From Ktedonobacteraceae bacterium (GTDB taxonomy: Bacteria > Chloroflexota > Ktedonobacteria > Ktedonobacterales > Ktedonobacteraceae), in the NCBI GenBank assembly GCA_014896635.1, contig JADBKA010000008.1, positions 1 to 42,232 on the forward strand: DNA of 42,232 bases. The letters run 5' to 3'. The position numbers were made by a program, and so were the translations under genes. Shown here one piece after another: positions 37,335-42,232 of the stretch (position 1 is the stretch's first letter; each line of letters opens with the position of its first letter). The notes beneath the pieces were generated by a model that was not told where the DNA came from, made no database searches, and was given only the letters and a program-made list of their open reading frames with translations.

Positions 37335-38951
37335 GTGCGTTTTTTACAATACAGGCGTATTTTGGGCGGAAGCGCAAAGACGGCACGGGCGGTGTCTGTG
37401 AGTAACTCTGCTGCCGGCGCCCCCGTTGATGCGCCGGAGCCGCTGGATACAGAACTGGCTGCTGCGCCGCCTGTGGTGGGGGAACGAGGACGACGTATTC
37501 TCTGGATGATCGGACTACTGGCGCTGCTGCTGCGACTTATTTTGCTTCCATTGGGCCACTGGTGGGATCTGACAGTTGATTATAACGTTTTTATAGACCT
37601 GGCGCGTAATCACTCTCCCTATGAGACGTTCAGCTACCTGTCGCACATCGCTCGCTCGGCAGAGTGGGATACCGTGTATGAATATTACGCCTATCCCCCT
37701 GTTCCGCTCTATATTTACTACCCGCTGGCTAAGCTCTATATATTGTTGCATCCACATGCGCAATATTTCATCGCGGTTTCTGGCTCGTATGCTGTGCCAA
37801 ATCTAACACCTGATTTTTTCTTCCTGTTTAAGCTGCCCATCTGGATAGCCGATTTTCTGGTTGCTGCACTGCTGGCCCGTATGTCGGGGACGGTAAGAGG
37901 ATTTCGTGATTACCTGCTCAATCCGTATGTGCTGCTCATCAGCGGAGCCTGGACATTTGATGCGATTATGCTGCTGGGGCTGGTTGGCGGAATCTATGCG
38001 ATTTACCGGGGAAAAATACTCTGGTCGGGGATAGCACTGGCATTCGGCACGATGGTCAAATTCTTCCCGGCGCTTGCCGTGCCGGTCGTGGTGATCTATC
38101 TTCTCAAGAAGAAGCGGCCATTTCGTGAGATAGTGCTGTTTGTCCTATCCTACATCGTTGCCTGTACCGTCTTCCTGGGGCCGTTTCTCAAGGGTGTGAT
38201 GGAGGTTGTGAGTTTTCATGGGGTACGGCCCGGCGGGGGCATGACCTGGCAATTTATCTGGACCGCCGGGGCGCTCTACCGCGATCCTGAGCAACTGAGG
38301 CCAATTCTAGATGCGCTCGCGGTCTTCGGCATGCCTGCTCTGCTGATAGTGCTGCTGCTGGCATACTGGTACTGCTGGCAGACGGAAATGACGCTCAATC
38401 GTATGGTCATCACGGCGCTGGCCGGTTTTTTCGTCGGCTCCAAGCTAATCAATGAGCAGTATGCGCTGCTCATTATTCCATTTTTGTGGCTAGAGGCGTA
38501 TCGTGCAGGGGGAGTGTGGCGCTGGTTCTATCGTTTGTGCTGGATCATCCCGCTTGGCTTCGCCGTTTTCCGCGTGCCGATAGACCGTTTCTTCTGGCTC
38601 TTCTACCATATGGTGTTGAAGGACAAAGCGAATATTACCATCACCACCGGCATGACCGGGTTTGAATGGACGATGATCCCCTGGAAACACCCGGTCTATG
38701 CGCAGCTCATCGGGCTGGTGCTGGCATTGGGGTTTTTCCTGCTCTCGTTTGCAATGATGTTCTGGCCAGCGAAGGCACCCGCGAGATTGGCGAGATTGCG
38801 ACGCCCGTTTAGTGGACAGGGTAGTCAGGAGCGGGAGGGTGGGACGGTGCTAGAGAGACTGGAACGGGCATCGGAGAAGTCTGTTTCTGGCGATGGCTCA
38901 GGGGTGAGCAAGCCCCGGCACAGTGAAGCCGGTACTTCTCTTTCTCCTTGA
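37335..38951 (+). CDS. GT-C type polytopic membrane glycosyltransferase
   Basis: 538 residues with about ten hydrophobic segments between residues 53 and 480, a Ser/Ala/Pro-rich N-terminus and a polar C-terminal tail (about 60 residues). After the first helix it reads GHWWDLTVDYNVFIDLARN, placing acidic residues in the first extracytoplasmic loop as in GT-C enzymes, which use polyprenyl-phosphate sugars as donors. A KFFPALAVPVVVIYLLKKKR stretch and the general layout recall PIG-M/GT87-like mannosyltransferases. The start is GTG at 37335 with AGGAG 8 nt upstream. Donor and acceptor cannot be deduced. The next gene, 78 nt downstream, encodes an anchored outer protein that might be linked. Confidence 0.78.
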   Translation: MRFLQYRRILGGSAKTARAVSVSNSAAGAPVDAPEPLDTELAAAPPVVGERGRRILWMIGLLALLLRLILLPLGHWWDLTVDYNVFIDLARNHSPYETFSYLSHIARSAEWDTVYEYYAYPPVPLYIYYPLAKLYILLHPHAQYFIAVSGSYAVPNLTPDFFFLFKLPIWIADFLVAALLARMSGTVRGFRDYLLNPYVLLISGAWTFDAIMLLGLVGGIYAIYRGKILWSGIALAFGTMVKFFPALAVPVVVIYLLKKKRPFREIVLFVLSYIVACTVFLGPFLKGVMEVVSFHGVRPGGGMTWQFIWTAGALYRDPEQLRPILDALAVFGMPALLIVLLLAYWYCWQTEMTLNRMVITALAGFFVGSKLINEQYALLIIPFLWLEAYRAGGVWRWFYRLCWIIPLGFAVFRVPIDRFFWLFYHMVLKDKANITITTGMTGFEWTMIPWKHPVYAQLIGLVLALGFFLLSFAMMFWPAKAPARLARLRRPFSGQGSQEREGGTVLERLERASEKSVSGDGSGVSKPRHSEAGTSLSP

Positions 38952-38997
38952 AAGAGGACACGCCTTGAATGCCGGTTCCCGTTTTCTTCTGTCCGGC

Positions 38998-39003
38998 TAT
39001 ACT
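38998..39003 (+). promoter_or_regulatory. Possible -10 box before the anchored protein gene
   Basis: TATACT at 38998-39003, 27 nt before the ATG at 39030. The matching -35 (GTTCCC) is poor, so separate transcription from the glycosyltransferase gene is uncertain. Confidence 0.3.
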
Positions 39004-39029
39004 CTAAAGAATGTGCTGGAGAATGCAAC

Positions 39030-39908
39030 ATGTTACAGAGCCATAAGCCATCATCCTTCACGCCTGGATTGCGCGCATTCATTTCCAGAGTGATTACGCC
39101 AGCAGTCCTGGTCACGGGTGTGCTTATTTTAATCCTCTATAATTTCAATGGTGTGCTGAAAACGACGCAGACAACGAACGATCATTTTCATGGTCTCGTA
39201 AGTTTTAGCGCCGGTCCGTTCGCCTACCGCTTTAAAGAGACGGCAGGTATTGAACGGCCTTCTCTGCGCTACAGTGGTCAGGAACTGCTTTCTTATGCTG
39301 AGTGGAGTTCGACAATTTCGGTCGATGGGGATGTACAGGAGATCTGGAATAACAATCACGGTTACAGCTATGATGAGGCCAGGCAGCAGACGTTTAGCAC
39401 CGTGACCGGCGAGGGTTATCAGTTAATAGAGATTGTCACGCTGGTGGACGATCACACGGTGACGGTAACGTTTAACTTTGTCGCCTCTCCAGTCAGGATA
39501 CCTGCGCCCGCGCATTATGTGATTGATATTGCGCATATCCATAATTCCTGGTCTGGCTATCAGATCAGTGGTGATACATTTACGGCGCAGGTCACGAATG
39601 GGGACCCGGTTGTAGGAACGTCTCTACCCGCGTCAATAGGGTTGCTCTCGCTTAAAGTGACAGGCGATGCTGTGCGTAATCCACTGCTCAAAGTGAGCAA
39701 TGCGCAAGCGGTGACGACTCCTAAAGGGACGGTGAGTGTGGCAAATGCCTTTATTACTGAGTACAGGCTGGACAATCCCACGCCGTCACAAATGCTCACA
39801 CTCGGTACCGAGACGATCACATTCCGGCCTGCCAGTAAAACAGCAGGGCAGCCTGAAAGCGGTATTGTGCCACTGCCACCGATACCTACCCCTTCACAAA
39901 AGCAGTAA
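39030..39908 (+). CDS. Membrane-anchored extracytoplasmic protein of unknown function
   Basis: 292 residues. A short basic N-terminus is followed by one hydrophobic segment (about 21-39, VITPAVLVTGVLILILY), then a long beta-rich, Thr/Ser/Val-rich domain that should face outside, and a Pro-rich end (VPLPPIPTPSQ). No lipobox cysteine and no LPXTG-type motif. I do not recognise the family. Alternating hydrophobic patterns (EIVTLVDDHTVTVTFNFVASPV) suggest an immunoglobulin-like or jelly-roll fold. GGAG lies 8 nt before the ATG. It is convergent with the two-HTH regulator, with 27 nt between stops. Confidence 0.75.
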   Translation: MLQSHKPSSFTPGLRAFISRVITPAVLVTGVLILILYNFNGVLKTTQTTNDHFHGLVSFSAGPFAYRFKETAGIERPSLRYSGQELLSYAEWSSTISVDGDVQEIWNNNHGYSYDEARQQTFSTVTGEGYQLIEIVTLVDDHTVTVTFNFVASPVRIPAPAHYVIDIAHIHNSWSGYQISGDTFTAQVTNGDPVVGTSLPASIGLLSLKVTGDAVRNPLLKVSNAQAVTTPKGTVSVANAFITEYRLDNPTPSQMLTLGTETITFRPASKTAGQPESGIVPLPPIPTPSQKQ

Positions 39909-39935
39909 TTCATGGGGTTGGGCAACAGGTGGCGT

Positions 39936-40562
39936 TTAGAAGGCTTTCTCAATTTTATCAGTGGCATGCCTGGGAGGAGGGATATGGCGGGGAGTAGAGA
40001 GTGAAGCGGGAGAAGTGGCGCTCGTTTTCCTGCGCGTACGAGGGGAGCTGCTGTAAGGCGCTCTGCCTGTACCTGCTGGCTGCGCCGGGCGGCTGTTATA
40101 TGCCACGATAGCGGTGTCGGGGCTACTGGCTGCCGGGGGTGCCGGTTCTACCGGGGTTGACGTGAGCTGACTGCGTGAGATTTTTTCTTTGATAAGCGAG
40201 ATTTGTGAGTGGACTGCCTGGCGCGATTGCTGGAGCTTACGGGCTATAGCTGAAGGACGTTCGTTGCTGAGGAGATAGCGACAGATGGTGGCCTGTTTTT
40301 CGGTCAGATCAATGGCCGGGTGGCTCAGGGCCACGCGCGCCATATCTTCCAGCGCCCCATACTTTTTGCGCCGATAGTCGTTCAGGTCGTCAGGGGAGAA
40401 GAGCCAGCGGTCAACGACACGCACACCTGGGATGCGCCCGGCTTCCACAAGGTGCATAAAGTGCCAGTAACTCAAGTCCAGTTGTTTCGCGGCTTCATGC
40501 GTGGTGAGCATGCCGTTGAGATGCTGTAAATTGCGATGTAACTCGTCACTCCTGAGGACCAT
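39936..40562 (-). CDS. Regulator with excisionase-type HTH and a second HTH
   Basis: 208 residues. Residues 16-62 form a MerR/excisionase-like helix-turn-helix (MLTTHEAAKQLDLSYWHFM, then AGRIPGVRVVDRWLFSPDDL). Residues about 85-127 form a second, LuxR/sigma-4-like HTH (DLTEKQATICRYLL, RPSAIARKLQQSRQAVHSQI). The remaining 80 residues are a disordered Pro/Ser/Arg tail. This is not a phage excisionase context; no integrase or att site is seen. AAGG is 9 nt before the ATG. The promoter carries an inverted repeat centred on the -10 box, so autoregulation is likely. Targets unknown. Confidence 0.8.
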   Translation of the reverse strand: MVLRSDELHRNLQHLNGMLTTHEAAKQLDLSYWHFMHLVEAGRIPGVRVVDRWLFSPDDLNDYRRKKYGALEDMARVALSHPAIDLTEKQATICRYLLSNERPSAIARKLQQSRQAVHSQISLIKEKISRSQLTSTPVEPAPPAASSPDTAIVAYNSRPAQPAGTGRAPYSSSPRTRRKTSATSPASLSTPRHIPPPRHATDKIEKAF

Positions 40563-40623
40563 AGCGAACGCCTTTCTACGGTTTTCCGTCTCTGTAATAG
40601 TGAGAATAGAAAACTAAAAGATA

Positions 40624-40668
40624 CACTCCCTCATGATAAGTATAGCATGAATGGAGTGAGAATCGCAA
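40624..40668 (-). promoter_or_regulatory. Promoter with operator centred on the -10 box
   Basis: Minus strand TTGCGA (40663-40668), an 18-nt spacer and TATACT (40639-40644) with an extended TGC. On the plus strand CACTCC-C-TCATG (40624-40635) and CATGA-AT-GGAGTG (40646-40658) form a near-perfect inverted repeat separated by 10 bp, and the -10 box sits in that gap. This is a classic place for a repressor dimer, most simply the gene's own product. Confidence 0.65.
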
Positions 40669-40700
40669 GGTAGTAAGCAGAATGACTGGCTCGAAGGCCG

Positions 40701-40733
40701 CTCCGCCGGGAAGCCTTGCGCTTCCCGGCGGAG
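40701..40733 (-). terminator. 13-bp perfect hairpin after the SCP2 gene
   Basis: CTCCGCCGGGAAG (40701-40713) and its exact complement (40721-40733) with a 7-nt loop lie 20 nt after the SCP2 stop. No T run. It would also shield the SCP2 transcript's 3' end. Confidence 0.5.
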
Positions 40734-40752
40734 TAGTGCCTGTCCGGCAAGA

Positions 40753-41073
40753 TTATTTACGTGGGAAAATGTTTTGCAAGCGCATAGCAAGGGTTAAGTC
40801 GCCAGCCGGTTTGACCTTGCCGGTCATAAAAGCCTGCATAGGATCAAGTTTGCCTTCCGCAATAGCGATCCAGGTTTGATCGCTCATCGCCATGTTCAGG
40901 TCGGGCTTCTCGACACCGCCTTTAATGAGCTGGCATGTCTGGTTCTCGATTTTTAATGCGTATTTACCTGCTTGCTCTCCACTGATATCCCACTGTAACG
41001 TTTTGTTAACGCCTGCCGCAGCAGCAGGATTAAAGAGCGTCAGCATCGTCTGAAAAGTCTCTTCTACAGTCAT
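40753..41073 (-). CDS. SCP2 sterol-carrier domain protein
   Basis: A stand-alone SCP2 lipid-binding domain of 106 residues (MTVEETFQTMLTLFNPAAAAG at the start split from the core), with the usual LQWDISGEQAGKYALKIENQ, KPDLNMAMSDQTWIAIAEGKLDPMQAFMTGKVKPAGD patterns in order. Such proteins bind fatty acyl-CoA or other apolar ligands in the cytoplasm. Start: the frame opens at 41127, but AAGGAG 8 nt before the ATG at 41073 decides for the shorter form. An extended -10 (TGC-TATACT, 41128-41136) lies just upstream. Single gene. Confidence 0.9.
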   Translation of the reverse strand: MTVEETFQTMLTLFNPAAAAGVNKTLQWDISGEQAGKYALKIENQTCQLIKGGVEKPDLNMAMSDQTWIAIAEGKLDPMQAFMTGKVKPAGDLTLAMRLQNIFPRK

Positions 41074-41127
41074 GAAAGTATCTCCTTCGATGTAATGGTA
41101 GCAAAGTTCTTCTGCTGATCCTGCCAT

Positions 41128-41136
41128 AGTATAGCA
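41128..41136 (-). promoter_or_regulatory. SCP2 gene promoter (extended -10)
   Basis: Minus strand TGC-TATACT (-10 at 41128-41133). The best -35 (TTGCCC) is 20 nt away, too far for a good match. The remaining stretch to 41419 holds a weak hydrophobic ORF but no clear promoter for the next gene. Confidence 0.45.
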
Positions 41137-41419
41137 CAGGGGCCTGTATGCCGGGGCAAGGCCGGGTTCGGGGCCTGCAAGGCTTGCTAGTAATCTCGAT
41201 AGCCTTGAACTATTGAAAAAGGAATCGTTTGTCGCAGTGGATACACTTCCTTTTCAGGAGAGCCGAATCAGCAGAATTGCTGCCTGTCTTCTTGCCTGGC
41301 TATTTGTCGGAGGCGCATTCCTGATGCTTCCAGCATGTCTATTGAGCGAAGCGGTAAGTAGCGTTTCTGTAAACGTGGGGAGAAGGGGCAGAGGGTGTTC
41401 TGTTCAGGAGTAGAATAGT

Positions 41420-42019
41420 ATGTATACAGCACCAGTACCTGTGGACCAGCTTACTGGCAGTATGGTGAAGCATTATCAGATAGAGCAGTTGCTTGGCCGG
41501 GGGGATGTGAGCATTGTCTATCTGGCCTCTCAGCAGTCGCAGCAGCAGCCTGTCATGCTGACGCTGTTCAGATTGCCTTTCATGTATGATGAGCAGGCAT
41601 GTGAACGTTTTGTCTCACGTTTCTCGCAGATTGTATCACGGCTGATGCAGTTGGGTAACAGTGGAACAAATAAAAATCCACAAAAAACTCCTACGGCTGC
41701 TGTACGCCCGAAAGGGAAAGTTATCGGCTCACAGAACCTGGCTGTCAATTCAGCGCAAAAGTTTACGAATCCCGCCGATGGCAATGCCAGCCTGTTGATT
41801 CATCTGCCGAATGGCAATTTCGCAGCCTATGAAAGTGCCTGCACACATGAAGGTGTGCAGGTAAACTACAATCCTACGACACATATGCTGGTCTGTCCCA
41901 GGCATGGGGCGATCTTTGATCCGGCCAGAAATGGAGCCATCGTGAAGGGTCCTGCCACGCGCAAACTCCTGACCGTAACTATTTATGTGAACGCTGACGG
42001 CACGATCAGCGCGGGCTGA
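41420..42019 (+). CDS. Degenerate Ser/Thr-kinase N-lobe fused to a Rieske [2Fe-2S] domain
   Basis: 199 residues. Residues 19-78 look like the start of a Ser/Thr kinase (YQIEQLLGRGDVSIVYLAS), but the third loop glycine is Ser31, the beta-3 lysine is replaced (VMLTLF), and the catalytic and activation loops are absent. From about 105 a Rieske domain follows with the complete ligand set Cys141-x-His143 and Cys159-x2-His162 (CTHEGV and CPRHGA). The two extra cysteines of cytochrome bc-type Rieske proteins are missing, so it resembles the ferredoxin-type. No signal peptide. AGGAG is 9 nt before the ATG. An in-frame deletion of a larger kinase-Rieske protein is likely; the Rieske part may still work. 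Confidence 0.75.
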   Translation: MYTAPVPVDQLTGSMVKHYQIEQLLGRGDVSIVYLASQQSQQQPVMLTLFRLPFMYDEQACERFVSRFSQIVSRLMQLGNSGTNKNPQKTPTAAVRPKGKVIGSQNLAVNSAQKFTNPADGNASLLIHLPNGNFAAYESACTHEGVQVNYNPTTHMLVCPRHGAIFDPARNGAIVKGPATRKLLTVTIYVNADGTISAG

Positions 42020-42101
42020 GAGATAAATACATCTTCCTTCTTACTTAAAACATAGTAGCGTAATGATAGCCTCATCTTAGCGAGGAAGCCGCTGGAAGCC
42101 G

Positions 42102-42159
42102 CTGTGATCTCACTTTGCCATCGCGAATTGCACGAGTGCTACTCACAACGTGATCACAG
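42102..42159. repeat. Inverted repeat with GTGATCAC core
   Basis: CTGTGATC (42102-42109) and GATCACAG (42152-42159) are inverted copies 42 bp apart; the second is part of the palindrome GTGATCAC. A direct duplication GAAGCCGCTG twice (42085-42104) precedes it. Meaning unknown. Confidence 0.35.
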
Positions 42160-42177
42160 ATGGGCTGGAGTGAGCTG

Positions 42178-42211
42178 ATACCATGTTGCTTCTCTGAAAG
42201 CAACATGGTAT
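42178..42211 (+). terminator. 14-bp perfect hairpin near the window end
   Basis: ATACCATGTTGCTT (42178-42191) and AAGCAACATGGTAT (42198-42211) pair perfectly around a 6-nt loop, about 160 nt after the Rieske gene stop. It lacks a T run, so terminator, mobile-element end or operator are all possible. Confidence 0.4.
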
Positions 42212-42232
42212 GAAATCTTGATACCCGTTCAG

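Noticed and set aside
39936..40562. Prophage or integrative element signalled by the excisionase-like protein.
   Set aside because: No integrase, att repeats or phage genes nearby; the second HTH and long tail suggest a chromosomal regulator.
41213..41413. A 66-codon hydrophobic frame upstream of the kinase/Rieske gene.
   Set aside because: It needs a TTG start without a good ribosome site and has no family resemblance; at best a relic of a membrane protein.

Overview
The window reads as a chromosomal segment of a moderately GC-rich member of the Chloroflexota, most likely class Ktedonobacteria. This is an inference from gene content and style: an actinobacteria-like fhaA-fhaB-rodA cluster fused to the infB translation operon, a degenerate Ser/Thr-kinase/Rieske chimera, a Crp-coupled PhoD-type phosphatase, an Rpn-type nuclease remnant and dispersed hairpin-rich intergenic repeats. 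No rRNA, tRNA or CRISPR array was recognised.

Layout. (1) 1-5253, minus strand: a pentose-phosphate operon tkt-tal-gnd-zwf (zwf cut by the window start) behind a promoter whose spacer holds a perfect 13-bp palindrome. (2) 5307-8148: mutS with its own promoter. (3) 8170-9287: a non-coding or decayed stretch with one copy of a dispersed repeat, the collapsed remnant of an ABC exporter, a short promoter-to-terminator transcription unit of about 300 nt, and a divergent promoter that leads to an aldehyde dehydrogenase gene (9288-10787). (4) 10818-23971, minus strand: a long information-processing and cell-envelope locus read nusA, rnpM, (repeat plus a long leader with a small ORF and a terminator), infB, rbfA, nrnA, truB, ribF, fhaA, fhaB, rodA, then two proline-rich coiled-coil proteins with their own promoter. 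(5) 24311-32540: mostly metabolic genes (acyl-CoA dehydrogenase, CNNM-type CBS membrane protein, luciferase-like oxidoreductase, CoA-transferase, CoA-binding protein, a YflT-like glycine-rich protein, O-acetylhomoserine sulfhydrylase). (6) 32537-42232: a truncated TMEM175-type channel gene, a Crp/Fnr regulator translationally coupled to a PhoD-like phosphatase, an Rpn-type nuclease remnant cut by another repeat copy, a GT-C type membrane glycosyltransferase, an anchored extracytoplasmic protein, a two-HTH regulator with an operator centred on its own -10 box, an SCP2 protein and the kinase/Rieske chimera.

How the parts fit. The most interesting functional idea is the FHA cluster. FhaA and FhaB carry phosphothreonine-binding FHA domains and lie beside a RodA-type SEDS glycan polymerase. 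The last gene of the cluster encodes a coiled-coil, proline-rich protein with three R-I-T-x-P-L repeats, in which Thr is followed by Leu at +3, the pattern FHA domains often prefer. This suggests a phospho-dependent scaffold for wall synthesis, wired to the translation operon through the 4-nt ribF-fhaA junction. The second theme is genome decay: at least four genes (ABC exporter, TMEM175, Rpn nuclease, kinase/Rieske) are deletion products, and two of these breakpoints coincide with copies of the dispersed repeat.
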